From contig NZ_AP026070.1 in NCBI RefSeq assembly GCF_024363255.1, forward strand, positions 3,906,001 to 3,970,000: DNA of 64,000 bases, read 5' to 3'. This DNA is from Shewanella sp. NFH-SH190041. GTDB taxonomy: Bacteria; Pseudomonadota; Gammaproteobacteria; Enterobacterales; Shewanellaceae. Positions 38,440 to 48,617 of the stretch are shown piece by piece (positions within the stretch are counted from its first letter, which is position 1; each line of letters starts with the position of its first letter). The position numbers and the translations under genes are program-made. The notes under the pieces are model-generated. The model did no database searches. It was not told the origin of the DNA and saw only the letters and a program-made list of their open reading frames with translations.

Positions 38440-41103
38440 TTACGCGTACAGTGGGTTTACTTTCTGAGTGTTGATATTGAATTTCTCGATAGCTTGAGCC
38501 ACCACAGATTTCTCAATATCTCCGCGCTTGGCCAGTTCAGTCAACGCAGCAACCACAACATAACTGGCGTTCACTTCGAAGTGGCGGCGCAGGTTGTCAC
38601 GACTGTCACTGCGGCCGAAACCATCAGTACCCAGCACACGGTAAGACTCAGCAGGAATATAACCACGAACCTGCTCAGCGTAATTTTTAATATAATCAGT
38701 TGCCACGATGGCAGGCTCTGTGCCCATCACGCTAGCAATATAAGGAGTCTGCTCGTCAGCCAGAGGATTGAGCATATTGTGACGCTCACAGGCTTGGCCA
38801 TCACGGGCCAACTCATTGAAGGAGGTTACGCTGTAAACATCAGATGCCACACCATACTCTTCACTGAGGATTTGAGCTGCTTTGCGCACTTCATTCAAAA
38901 TAGTGCCTGAGCCCATCAGCTGAACTTTACCCTGACTACCAGACAGAGACTCCAGCTTGTAAATACCCTTACGGATACCCTCTTCTGCGCCCTGCGGCAT
39001 CGCTGGCTGAGCATAGTTTTCATTCATCAGGGTAATGTAGTAGTACACATTCTCCTGTTCGCCATACATGCGGCGCAGACCATCTTGCATAATCACTGCG
39101 ACTTCATAAACATAAGTCGGATCATAAGAGATGCAGTTAGGAACCGTGCTCGCCAGTACATGGCTGTGGCCATCTTCGTGCTGTAGACCTTCACCATTGA
39201 GCGTGGTACGACCGGCAGTACCGCCGAGTAAGAAGCCGCGTGCCTGTTGATCACCCGCCATCCAAGCCATATCGCCAACCCGCTGGAAGCCGAACATGGA
39301 GTAGTAGACGTAGAAAGGAATCATCGGCAGATCATTGGTGCTGTATGAGGTTGCCGCAGCCACCCAAGAAGACATCGCGCCCAGCTCGTTAATCCCTTCC
39401 TGCAGCACCTGACCAGAAGTGGCTTCTTTATAGTAAGAAACAATATCCCGATCCTGTGGTGTGTACTGCTGGCCGTGAGGGTTATAGATACCAATCTGAC
39501 GGAATAGCCCTTCCATACCGAACGTACGGGCCTCATCAGCAATAATTGGCACGATATTTTTACCAATGGCTTTATCTTTCAACAGCACGTTCAGTGCGCG
39601 GACAAAGCCCATAGTGGTGGAAATATCACGCTTTTGCTCTTCCAGCAGAGGCTGGAAGTGATCCAGTGCTGGGATTTCCAACTGCTGGGTAAATTTAGGC
39701 AAACGCTGTGGGGTATAACCATGCAATGCATTACGGCGCGCATGCAGATAGTTATATTCTGGGCTGCCCTCTTCCAAGGTCAGGTAAGGCAGAGATTTCA
39801 CTTCTTCATCAGAAATCAGGCTCTGCAATCCCAGGCGGTCACGCATTTTCATCACGTGACTCATATCCATCTTTTTCACTTGGTGCGCAATATTTTTGCC
39901 TTCTGCCGCATCACCCATACCATAACCTTTTACGGTTTTGGCCAGGATCACAGTAGGACGCCCTTTGTTCTCTTGGGCAGCCTTGAAGGCGGCATACAAC
40001 TTAGATGGTTCATGACCACCACGCTTCAGCGCAAAGATCTCTTCATCTGTCATATCGGCAACCAGTGCCGCAGTTTCTGGATACTTACCGAAGAAATGCT
40101 CACGCACATAGGCGCCATTTTTCGCTTTATAAGTTTGGTAATCGCCATCCACAGTTTCATTCATCAACTGCAGCAGTTTACCTGTCGTGTCTTTGGCCAG
40201 CAGTTTATCCCAACCGCTACCCCAAACCACTTTGATCACATTCCAACCGGCGCCTTTGAACAAGCCTTCCAGTTCCTGAATGATTTTGCCGTTCCCCATT
40301 ACAGGGCCATCAAGGCGCTGCAGGTTACAGTTAATCAGGAAGCACAGGTTATCCAACTTTTCCCGGGCCGCAAATGAGATAGCACCACGGCTTTCCGGCT
40401 CATCCATTTCGCCGTCACCCAAGAAAGCATAAACCCGTTGCTCACTGGTGTCTTTCAACCCACGGCCATCAAGGTATTTCAGGAAACGGGCCTGATAAAT
40501 GGCGCTGATAGGGCCAAGGCCCATGGATACGGTTGGGAACTGCCAGAATTCAGGCATTAATTTAGGGTGAGGGTAAGAAGGAATGCCTTTGCCATCAACT
40601 TCCTGACGGAAGTTATCCAGCTGCTCTGCGGTCAAACGGCCTTCAACAAAAGCGCGGGCATAAATGCCGGGAGAAATATGACCCTGATAATAGACTAAGT
40701 CACCGCCATCTTTGGCGTTAGGGGCACGGAAGAAATGGTTAAAACAGGTCTCATAGAAAGCTGCTGAAGACTGGTAAGATGCCATATGGCCACCCAATTC
40801 CAAGTCTTTTTTGGATGCCCGCAACACAATCATAATGGCATTCCAGCGGATGATGGAGCGGATACGACGCTCTAGATTAACATCCCCAGGGTAAGCAGGC
40901 TCCTGATTGGCTGGAATGGTATTAACATAATTGGTTGTGATACCGGTTGGCATATCCACACCACCCAAACGGGCTTGTTCCATTACCTGCTCAAGCAGAT
41001 ATTGGGCACGCTCAACGCCTTCTTCGCGGACAACGGACTCCAGCGCTGCGAGCCATTCTTGGGTTTCGGTTGGATCTAGGTCTTGTAGCATATTTTCAGA
41101 CAT
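38440..41103 (-). CDS. aceE: Pyruvate dehydrogenase E1 component
   Basis: E1 decarboxylates pyruvate with thiamine diphosphate and acetylates the lipoyl group of E2. The ATG at 41103, with AAGGA seven bases before it, gives 887 residues, equal to E. coli AceE. The TPP-binding motif GDGEMDEPESRGA lies near 230, and the family features GHISPGIYARAF, NCNLQRLDGPV and GRTTLNGEGLQHEDGHS are intact. It is the homodimeric type of E1. The gene follows pdhR after 74 bases with no clear terminator, so it can be transcribed from the pdhR promoter. Confidence 0.98.
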   Translation of the reverse strand: MSENMLQDLDPTETQEWLAALESVVREEGVERAQYLLEQVMEQARLGGVDMPTGITTNYVNTIPANQEPAYPGDVNLERRIRSIIRWNAIMIVLRASKKDLELGGHMASYQSSAAFYETCFNHFFRAPNAKDGGDLVYYQGHISPGIYARAFVEGRLTAEQLDNFRQEVDGKGIPSYPHPKLMPEFWQFPTVSMGLGPISAIYQARFLKYLDGRGLKDTSEQRVYAFLGDGEMDEPESRGAISFAAREKLDNLCFLINCNLQRLDGPVMGNGKIIQELEGLFKGAGWNVIKVVWGSGWDKLLAKDTTGKLLQLMNETVDGDYQTYKAKNGAYVREHFFGKYPETAALVADMTDEEIFALKRGGHEPSKLYAAFKAAQENKGRPTVILAKTVKGYGMGDAAEGKNIAHQVKKMDMSHVMKMRDRLGLQSLISDEEVKSLPYLTLEEGSPEYNYLHARRNALHGYTPQRLPKFTQQLEIPALDHFQPLLEEQKRDISTTMGFVRALNVLLKDKAIGKNIVPIIADEARTFGMEGLFRQIGIYNPHGQQYTPQDRDIVSYYKEATSGQVLQEGINELGAMSSWVAAATSYSTNDLPMIPFYVYYSMFGFQRVGDMAWMAGDQQARGFLLGGTAGRTTLNGEGLQHEDGHSHVLASTVPNCISYDPTYVYEVAVIMQDGLRRMYGEQENVYYYITLMNENYAQPAMPQGAEEGIRKGIYKLESLSGSQGKVQLMGSGTILNEVRKAAQILSEEYGVASDVYSVTSFNELARDGQACERHNMLNPLADEQTPYIASVMGTEPAIVATDYIKNYAEQVRGYIPAESYRVLGTDGFGRSDSRDNLRRHFEVNASYVVVAALTELAKRGDIEKSVVAQAIEKFNINTQKVNPLYA

Positions 41104-41177
41104 GAGACTGTCCTTAATTGACATACAGTTGTGAAATTTAACGGTTGCCAGTCACAGGTATCAGGCCGAACCGGCCA

Positions 41178-41930
41178 TTAAATTCCGCCTTTCAAGCGAC
41201 GCAAACTGCGCTGCAGCCGACTATCTTCTTCCCGAACAGCTAACATCACCTCTTCGATATAACTTAAGTGTTCGTTAGAGGCTTCTCTTGCTGCTTCAGG
41301 GTCACGGCGAACAATGGCGGCCAATAGGGCGCGTCTATGTTCATTCGCCATGGTGGAGGCTTCTTCACGACGGCTCAGAAGTTCCAGATTCTGTGCCACA
41401 TTCTTGTGCAGCACAGGCGATAAACTTAATACCAGATGCAACATAGCAACATTGTGGGACGCTTCAGCTATCGCACGGTAAAAATGAACAATGGCCTGCG
41501 CCTGATCATCTATTTCCTTGGCGGCTTCGACTTCGAGGATCATGCGTTTGATATTCTGCATATCCGCATCAGTGCCTCGCAATGCGGCAAAATATGCCAT
41601 CATGCCTTCAGTGGCATGACGGAACTCCAGTAAGTCATACTGACTTTCTGGATCGTTTTGCATCAGTTCTACAACGGGATCGGCAAGACTTTGCCAGAGC
41701 TGTTCCTTGACATAGGTACCACCACCCTGGCGACGAGTTAACAAACCTTTGGCTTCTAATTTCTGAATGGCTTCACGCAGGGAAGGACGGGATACTTCAA
41801 ATTGGGTGGCCAATTCACGCTCGGGCAGAAGTTTCTGTCCTGGCTGCAAGCTACCTTCAAGAATCATCCTTTCCAACTGCTGCATAATCACATCGGAAAG
41901 CTTTGGCTGGTTAATTTTGCTATAAGCCAT
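41178..41930 (-). CDS. pdhR: Pyruvate dehydrogenase complex repressor PdhR
   Basis: This GntR/FadR-type regulator of 250 residues has an N-terminal winged helix (ERELATQFEVSRPSLREAIQKLEAKG, shown here in part, about residues 38-63) and an all-helical FCD effector domain that binds pyruvate in the E. coli protein. A perfect PdhR-type palindrome lies 21 bases upstream of the start, so autoregulation and control of aceEF-lpd are expected. It belongs to the same transcription unit as aceE. Confidence 0.96.
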   Translation of the reverse strand: MAYSKINQPKLSDVIMQQLERMILEGSLQPGQKLLPERELATQFEVSRPSLREAIQKLEAKGLLTRRQGGGTYVKEQLWQSLADPVVELMQNDPESQYDLLEFRHATEGMMAYFAALRGTDADMQNIKRMILEVEAAKEIDDQAQAIVHFYRAIAEASHNVAMLHLVLSLSPVLHKNVAQNLELLSRREEASTMANEHRRALLAAIVRRDPEAAREASNEHLSYIEEVMLAVREEDSRLQRSLRRLKGGI

Positions 41931-41950
41931 ACGGCCCTCAGCTCTTTGTC

Positions 41951-41967
41951 AATTGGTCTTACCAATT
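41951..41967. promoter_or_regulatory. pdhR: PdhR operator
   Basis: AATTGGTCTTACCAATT is a perfect 7-3-7 palindrome and fits the E. coli PdhR consensus ATTGGTNNNACCAAT. It lies just before the pdhR start, where a bound repressor would block initiation. Confidence 0.85.
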
Positions 41968-42094
41968 TATAGGAGTGATTGGACTTTATCAAATCACACT
42001 TTTACTGTCCATAAGGTGACAGAGGTCAAACCAGAGCGTGTTGTGTGACAAGTTCACCAAAACCACGTATTGGTGACAATTTATTAAAACAAAC

Positions 42095-42108
42095 ATGATC
42101 TAAATCAA
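42095..42108. promoter_or_regulatory. FNR/EtrA-like site upstream of pdhR
   Basis: ATGATCTAAATCAA matches TTGATNNNNATCAA at nine of ten defined bases. It sits 165 bases upstream of the pdhR start, at a place that would suit redox control of the PDH operon. Confidence 0.5.
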
Positions 42109-42171
42109 TATCAACACAAAACACGTGCGATAGGGACGCAGCCCAATCAAATCGGGGCTATTACATCGAAT

Positions 42172-42280
42172 TTGCACTTGCGAGTGCTTAGTGCAAGCTA
42201 ACTGAATTCAGTCTTTGATAACAGATTATTTGCAAATCCATAAATATTTACCCGCGATAAAAAAAATTATTTTTATCGCG
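42172..42280. repeat. Palindrome cluster between pdhR and ampE
   Basis: TTGCACT/AGTGCAA (42172-42178 and 42190-42196) overlaps an alternative GCACT-TGCG-AGTGC hairpin (42174-42187). Further on, 42253-42280 is a 28-base palindrome with 11-base arms CGCGATAAAAA/TTTTTATCGCG and a six-base spacer. No reading frame covers them. They could be operators or cruciform sites. The rest of this 521-base gap holds only the PdhR and FNR-like sites. Confidence 0.55.
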
Positions 42281-42396
42281 TCAACTGCGCACTTTTCATA
42301 CCATTTCACCCGTTCTAATCGTATTTTTCATTTTGAATAATAAGATTTATTCCACCTCACAGATTAGTGAGCACGATAAACCCAAATCGCTGATAG

Positions 42397-42430
42397 AAAA
42401 AAGCCACTGACAGCTAAGCTTATCAGTGGC
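42397..42430 (-). terminator. Intrinsic terminator of ampE
   Basis: GCCACTGA/TCAGTGGC with a 12-base loop is followed on the minus strand by six T's. Confidence 0.82.
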
Positions 42431-42451
42431 TGAATAGGAACCTGTTAAATA

Positions 42452-43303
42452 CTAGTTCACAACACCAAAAATGGTCAGCAAAGATAATAAAGTGACCAAT
42501 AGGATGAAGTTACGCTTGCTCAAAGCAAGCATTGCTATGGTTGGTTGCAAACTCAATTCAGAACTCTGCTCACAAGCCATAGGCTCTGCCGCCATTGCAG
42601 TATTAACAATGATATCCCGGGCGGGTGTTTTCACACTAAAGCTCTGCTTACGCCACATTTCAATCGCCCGGCGAAATTCGCCACATAATGCATAGCCAAA
42701 TGCGAACAACCGGGCAGGTAGCCAATCGAGCACCAATAACAGGGTATCGACTAAAGGCAGCTTGATCTGATTGCGGCAATTGGACTCACCATAAAAACGC
42801 ACCGTGCAATACAACACGGCACCGACTGGTCCGGCAAAAATGAAATACAGTGCAATGGCCCCATAATAACGGTAGTTAATCCAAGCAACACTCTGCCCAA
42901 CCCGACACGCCAACTCCTGATGACAATCAGGTTGCTCATCCTCCGTTGGGTCCATCTGGGCCGCATAATGAAAACAAGCTTGTAAATCGCCACGGCAAGC
43001 GGCCTGAACGTAACGTTTAAATGCCTGCCGCTGCTGATGATGACTAAAACACAACACAGCAATAATGACCCAGAGCGCAAGTGATAAAACACCCCAGAAC
43101 AATCCAGCCACTAACCAGCCCAATATATAAACAATCACAGCGGGCAATACGAGAGCCACTGCCATTTTTGCACTGCTGACCCGGCTGTCGTCCCGAAATA
43201 GCAGGTTATGATAACGCTGCAGCAGATGATCAAACTGCAGCGAAGCCGGCAGTACTTTCAGTCGCTCAACTAAAATGGCGACCAACAGAGAAAACAAAGC
43301 CAT
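42452..43303 (-). CDS. ampE: AmpE-like inner-membrane protein
   Basis: The 283-residue protein begins MALFSLLVAILVERLK, typical of AmpE/CobD-like membrane proteins. It has hydrophobic segments near residues 50-85, 145-165 and at the C-terminus (FILLVTLLSLLTIFGVV). AmpE is encoded behind AmpD in enterobacteria and was proposed to signal in beta-lactamase induction, but its biochemical role is unclear. The order here, ampD then ampE on one strand with a 72-base gap, supports the call. Confidence 0.88.
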   Translation of the reverse strand: MALFSLLVAILVERLKVLPASLQFDHLLQRYHNLLFRDDSRVSSAKMAVALVLPAVIVYILGWLVAGLFWGVLSLALWVIIAVLCFSHHQQRQAFKRYVQAACRGDLQACFHYAAQMDPTEDEQPDCHQELACRVGQSVAWINYRYYGAIALYFIFAGPVGAVLYCTVRFYGESNCRNQIKLPLVDTLLLVLDWLPARLFAFGYALCGEFRRAIEMWRKQSFSVKTPARDIIVNTAMAAEPMACEQSSELSLQPTIAMLALSKRNFILLVTLLSLLTIFGVVN

Positions 43304-43375
43304 AGGTGTTATCCTTTATTGCCTGATGCTTTTATTGATATATCCAACCTAATCCATACCCACGCGAGCTAACGA

Positions 43376-43942
43376 TTAATCCAACGCAGCGCGATATCGT
43401 TGCCAATCAAATCCCGAACCGGGATCGGTTTTACGGCCCGGGGCAATATCACTGTGTCCCACAATACGACTGCTTACTATCTTCGGATAATCCCGCTGCA
43501 ATTGCCGTGTCAAAGTAATCAATCTGGCATATTGAGCCGAGGTAAAGCCACTGAGATCCGTCCCTTCCAGCTCAATACCGATAGCAAAATCATTACAGTT
43601 GCAACGACCGTGAAATTTCGACACCCCGGCATGCCAAGCACGGTCATTACAACTAACGAACTGAATTAATTCACCATCTCGACGGATAAGAAAATGTGCT
43701 GAGACTTCCAACCCAGCCAACTCTGCAAAACTGTCATCCACGCTGCAATCTAAACAGCCAAGAAACAGTGCTTCAATATAAGGCAAACCGAATTGCCCGG
43801 CAGGCAAGCTGATATTGTGGATCACCAACAGGCTGATTTCACCGGCGTCCCCTGCCGGACGAGCATTAAAATAAGGGGAAGGAGTGTGCCTGGCACAGGA
43901 ATACCACCCTAAAGGTGCAGGGTGAAGATCTGGCTGGGTCAT
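43376..43942 (-). CDS. ampD: 1,6-anhydro-N-acetylmuramyl-L-alanine amidase AmpD
   Basis: AmpD is the cytoplasmic zinc amidase that strips stem peptides from anhydromuropeptides in cell-wall recycling. The ATG at 43942, with GGAG five bases upstream, gives 188 residues, near the E. coli 183; a much longer frame is open upstream but unlike the family. Predicted zinc ligands are the His in VIHNISLP, the His in VGHSDIAPGRKTDPG and the Asp in the same motif. AWHAGVSKFHGR is also conserved. It is divergent from nadC. Confidence 0.95.
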   Translation of the reverse strand: MTQPDLHPAPLGWYSCARHTPSPYFNARPAGDAGEISLLVIHNISLPAGQFGLPYIEALFLGCLDCSVDDSFAELAGLEVSAHFLIRRDGELIQFVSCNDRAWHAGVSKFHGRCNCNDFAIGIELEGTDLSGFTSAQYARLITLTRQLQRDYPKIVSSRIVGHSDIAPGRKTDPGSGFDWQRYRAALD

Positions 43943-44117
43943 CGCGGCTCCATACATTTTTTGCAGCAGATTGATTACTTTAGCAGGTTTAGGGCAGCAG
44001 ACATAGCGCATCACGCAGCAAGTCAGACCTGTCAAGTCCGTCTTTATCAAGGGATAATTAACTCTTGACCATACCGTTAAAAGGGTCTTTCGGGGTCAAA
44101 CTTTTATGCTACCCTAA

Positions 44118-45014
<897 letters not shown>

Positions 45015-45037
45015 GCTGACGATACTGATTCGCCGGG

Positions 45038-45076
45038 GACGTCCTAACACCATTTAAGACTTAGGTAGGACGTTTC
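45038..45076 (+). terminator. Possible terminator after nadC
   Basis: ACGTCCTA (45039-45046) pairs with TAGGACGT (45066-45073) around a 19-base loop and ends in TTT. The U-run is short, so this is a weak call. Confidence 0.45.
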
Positions 45077-45150
45077 CAGCGGCAGTCGCATGCCAGTGAT
45101 GACGGGCAATGCGATTGAAATTTTATCGTCTTAATTGATGTTTCAATACA

Positions 45151-45233
45151 CCATCAGCCATCAGCCATCAGCCATCAGCCATCAGCCATCAGCCATCAGC
45201 CATCAGCCATCAGCCATCAGCCATCAGCCATCA
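45151..45233. repeat. Tandem repeat of a 7-bp unit
   Basis: Eleven perfect copies of CCATCAG stand head to tail at 45151-45227, followed by a six-base partial copy. The unit keeps all plus-strand frames open and places stops on the minus strand, but no likely gene spans it. Copy number should vary between strains by slippage. Confidence 0.95.
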
Positions 45234-45988
45234 AGACAAACACATCACAGCAAATACGCAAGTCTGTATCTTGCCAACGTCATTCAGTGACCATCTTTGC
45301 GCCACAAGATAACTCAATAACTCAATTAATACAGGAACAATCAGCACAAAGCCGCGATGACTAACTGGCTAACTCGCCCGACAGCTCCTCGCGTGCTGAC
45401 TGTTATGTATAACTCATACCGCTATGTCGCTATTCCTACGACAAGCATTCCTAGTGCTTCACACATTAACATTAGCGGTTAATAAAATAATAAGAGGAGA
45501 TATTAGTCGCGCTCACGACTTGCTCAATACCAATAGCGTGGATGCTTTTGCAGCCATGTTGGCTGCCGCCATTCTGCGTATCATTCAATATTGGCTAATA
45601 GATACCCACAATATTACTGGGCTAACTTTATTTATCTAACATCTTTAACTGCAATTGATGATAACAACAGCAAAATATCATTTTGTGACAGTGTCAAAAT
45701 CCAGCCGATTAAACATAAGGCAATAATTAATATGGTTTTTTCTATTTAAGGCCTTGGCTTATCTTTCTAGCTGCGATATCTAGTTTAATTTTTGACCAGT
45801 TATTGTTAATGCCAAAAAACCAACAGTGTCATTATTTTGTTAGAGCACAGCCTTACTATTAACTGTTTTGTTATACATATTTATTTATTTTTAAAACTTT
45901 CGCCTTAACACTATTCCATTTGAATTAACTTTATACTAACGTTTACCCCGAACAAGTTAACGAAGGTGATTTGTTTTTGTTCAGTGGT

Positions 45989-46123
45989 TATATGCTTATG
46001 TGCAAGGCAATACCGACTGTTTCACTACCACTTATTTTCTGCTGCGTTTTCACCTATAGCAGCTTAAAAAAGTGCAGTCATTTAGCAGCCAATCTTGCCC
46101 TGTCATACTCACATAAGCATATA
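45989..46123. repeat. Inverted repeat pair, 14-bp arms
   Basis: TATATGCTTATGTG (45989-46002) and its exact complement (46110-46123) are 107 bases apart. TACCGACT follows shortly after the left arm and directly after the right arm. It may be a miniature element or paired regulator sites. Confidence 0.55.
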
Positions 46124-46204
46124 TACCGACTTTAAGGCTATCGACATGCTTTCAGCGCGCTTAAGGCGCAATAGGATTACTGCGGTTTTGCGCTGCAGGA
46201 TACC

Positions 46205-46222
46205 TTGGCTAACAGCATGCAA
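46205..46222 (+). promoter_or_regulatory. pilA: Candidate sigma-54 promoter of pilA
   Basis: TTGGCTAACAGCATGCAA has the invariant GG and GC exactly ten bases apart (46207-46208 and 46219-46220) and partly fits TGGCAC-N5-TTGCA. The implied leader is about 195 bases. Sigma-54/PilR control of pilA is known in Pseudomonas. Confidence 0.4.
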
Positions 46223-46427
46223 TAGCCTATACGATCGGTAATTTTCCGCTCAAACCGAGAAGCACTGCTGACGAGGATCATTATCAGTCCAGCATAATGT
46301 TTAAGGTTGATAGTTCGCGGTGAAGAAGCCGGCAAATTTACCCATTTAGCCAGCTCTGACGGCAGGCACAGGCAATAACACAGTCACCGCAGACGCGCGG
46401 GCAACTGTTAATTCTATGGAGAGAGTT

Positions 46428-46862
46428 ATGAAAGGTATCAACACACTGAACAAAAACAACCAGGGTTTCACCCTGATCGAACTGATGATCGTAGTGGCCA
46501 TTATCGGTATTTTGGCCGCCATCGCATTGCCTGCCTATCAAAATTATACTGACAAGGCCAAATATACTGAAATCGTTCAGGCAGCATCTGCGTATAAAAC
46601 TGCTTTAGAAGTTTGTGGCCAAGTTGAAGGAGCTTTTAATGCTGAGAATTGTGGGCCAGGGAAGGGGGGGGTTCCCGCTGATGTAGGTGAATCAGGGCTC
46701 GTTAAGAGCGTAGCGGTTACATTCGACACAAATAAAGCTCTTATAACTGTGACACCAACGGCATTTGGTGGAGTAGCAACTACTGATACTTATGTACTAA
46801 CCGGCACCTTGGCAGCTAGCAAACAAATCACTTGGGCTGATAACTGCACAAAATTCTGCTAA
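46428..46862 (+). CDS. pilA: Type IV major pilin (type IVa prepilin)
   Basis: The ATG at 46428 follows GGAGAGAG. The 144-residue prepilin has a short leader [13 protein letters not shown], then the cleavage and methylation site G|FTLIEL with Glu5 and the hydrophobic stem [18 protein letters not shown]. The C-terminal cysteine pair (NCTKFC) would form the D-region disulfide, and a second pair lies at about residues 59 and 70. It is the first gene of pilABCD, with a one-base overlap into pilB. The region after the stem is variable in pilins, so strain specificity is expected. Confidence 0.95.
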   Translation: MKGINTLNKNNQGFTLIELMIVVAIIGILAAIALPAYQNYTDKAKYTEIVQAASAYKTALEVCGQVEGAFNAENCGPGKGGVPADVGESGLVKSVAVTFDTNKALITVTPTAFGGVATTDTYVLTGTLAASKQITWADNCTKFC

Positions 46863-48571
46863 TGCCAACTACCGGCTTACACCTTGGGCTATCTACCCTC
46901 TTTGTCCGCAAGGCACTGCTTTCTCAGGAGCAGCTGAGCGGTGCGATAGCCAAAGCCCGCCAGCGCCGTCAGGCGCTGGTGTCCACCTTAGTGCAGGAAA
47001 AACTGATACCGGCTCGCACTATCGCCCAGCTCTGTTACGAAGAATATGGCACGCCACTGCTGGATCTGGATGAATTTGATTTAAAAGCCCTACCGGAAGA
47101 TTTTCTCAATAAAAAGCTAATTGAAAAGCACCGTTGTTTGCCTCTATATAAGCGTGGTAACCGTTTGTATGTTGGCACATCCGATCCCACCAATATTTCT
47201 GCCTTAGAAGATTTCCAATTCAGTGCCGGCCTGCATGCTGAAGCTATTTTGGTGGAAGAAGATAAGCTAGCCCGAGCATTAGATAAAATCCAAGAAGACG
47301 ACGTTAGCGCGCTCGATTTAGATGCCCTCGATGAATCAGCGCTAGCGGCAATTGATATTGAAGAAACCAGCCGCCAGGAAGAAGAAAAAAGCGAAGATGC
47401 TGAAGCTCCTGTGGTGTTGTATATCAATAAAATCCTCACCGATGCGATACGCAAAGGTGCATCTGACTTGCACTTTGAACCTTACGAAAAACGTTATCGC
47501 ATTCGTTTTCGGATCGACGGCATATTACATGAAATATCCTCACCACCTATCGCTTTAGCCGCCCGCTTAGCGGCGCGACTCAAAGTTATGGCCAAATTAG
47601 ATATTGCTGAGCGGCGCGTGCCACAAGATGGCCGCATCAAAATGAAGCTCTCCCGCAATAAGAGTATCGACTTTCGCGTCAGTACCCTGCCGACCATCTG
47701 GGGCGAAAAAATTGTAATGCGGATCTTGGACTCTTCATCAGCCCAGTTAGGTATTGAAAAACTAGGCTATGAACCGGAGCAGCAAGCAGCGTATCTCGAA
47801 ATGCTTGGCAAGCCCCAAGGCATGATTCTTGTTACCGGCCCCACGGGTTCAGGCAAAACTGTTTCCCTTTATACCGGACTCAATATCCTCAACACCCCGG
47901 AGCGCAATATCAGCACCGCCGAAGACCCAGTTGAAATTAACCTGGAAGGCATTAATCAGGTGCATATCAACCAAAAAGCTGGGCTGACATTTGCCTCGGC
48001 ATTACGCTCTTTTCTACGTCAGGATCCCGACGTGGTCATGGTCGGGGAAATACGGGATCTGGAAACTGCTGAAATTGCCATTAAAGCCGCGCAAACAGGC
48101 CACTTGGTTCTTTCTACGCTGCACACCAACTCAGCAGCAGAAACCTTAACCCGCTTAGTCAATATGGGGGTGCCCGGCTATAACATCGCCAGTTCAGTGA
48201 ATTTAATTATCGCCCAGCGTTTGGCGCGGCGTTTATGTCGTGAGTGTAAAGTCCCAGAGCAAGTCCCCGAGGATGAACTCAGAAAACTTGGATTTGATGA
48301 CGCACAAATCCAAAGCAACTTTACCCTATATGCTCCCCATACGGCAGGTTGCGAACACTGCTCCGGCGGTTATAAGGGACGGGTAGGTATCTACGAAGTG
48401 ATGCGCATGAGTGATGAAATTGCTCGTATTATTATGGCTGGGGGTAATTCATTGGAAATGGCCAATATGGCAAGGCAACAGGGCATGTCAGATCTACGTC
48501 GCTCCGGCCTACTAAAAGTTATTCAAGGGATCACCAGTTTGGCCGAAGTTAACCGCGTCACCAGCGTTTAA
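46862..48571 (+). CDS. pilB: Type IV pilus assembly ATPase PilB
   Basis: PilB is the hexameric extension motor. The TAATG junction couples it to pilA. The 569-residue protein has an N-terminal T2SSE_N-like domain, then a core with Walker [16 protein letters not shown] near residue 325. The Asp box (STAEDPVE), Walker B ([12 protein letters not shown]) and His box ([12 protein letters not shown]) follow. A tetracysteine zinc motif CREC...CEHC lies near 460-500. All are expected of a secretion/pilus ATPase with extension rather than retraction features. Confidence 0.97.
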   Translation: MPTTGLHLGLSTLFVRKALLSQEQLSGAIAKARQRRQALVSTLVQEKLIPARTIAQLCYEEYGTPLLDLDEFDLKALPEDFLNKKLIEKHRCLPLYKRGNRLYVGTSDPTNISALEDFQFSAGLHAEAILVEEDKLARALDKIQEDDVSALDLDALDESALAAIDIEETSRQEEEKSEDAEAPVVLYINKILTDAIRKGASDLHFEPYEKRYRIRFRIDGILHEISSPPIALAARLAARLKVMAKLDIAERRVPQDGRIKMKLSRNKSIDFRVSTLPTIWGEKIVMRILDSSSAQLGIEKLGYEPEQQAAYLEMLGKPQGMILVTGPTGSGKTVSLYTGLNILNTPERNISTAEDPVEINLEGINQVHINQKAGLTFASALRSFLRQDPDVVMVGEIRDLETAEIAIKAAQTGHLVLSTLHTNSAAETLTRLVNMGVPGYNIASSVNLIIAQRLARRLCRECKVPEQVPEDELRKLGFDDAQIQSNFTLYAPHTAGCEHCSGGYKGRVGIYEVMRMSDEIARIIMAGGNSLEMANMARQQGMSDLRRSGLLKVIQGITSLAEVNRVTSV

Positions 48572-48617
48572 TACCGAGCAACGCCGACTGTAACATGTAC
48601 GCAAAGGACACTGAGAT

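Larger units (their letters stand above)
45241..46427. other. Gene-poor AT-rich stretch between nadC and pilA
   Basis: No convincing gene is present. A 71-codon frame at 45424-45639 lacks a ribosome binding site and a recognisable product. A 14-bp inverted repeat flanks 45989-46123 and a sigma-54-like promoter lies at 46205-46222. Base composition is clearly lower in G+C than the flanking genes. Confidence 0.5.

Noticed and set aside
42038..42054. CRP-like TGTGA...TCACC upstream of pdhR
   Set aside because: The spacing is five rather than six bases and the second half-site is imperfect.
45151..45233. CRISPR-like array
   Set aside because: The repeats are seven bases long and contiguous with no spacers.
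45424..45639. 71-codon frame in the nadC-pilA gap
   Set aside because: No ribosome binding site, no recognised family and AT-rich spacer composition; it reads like a chance frame.
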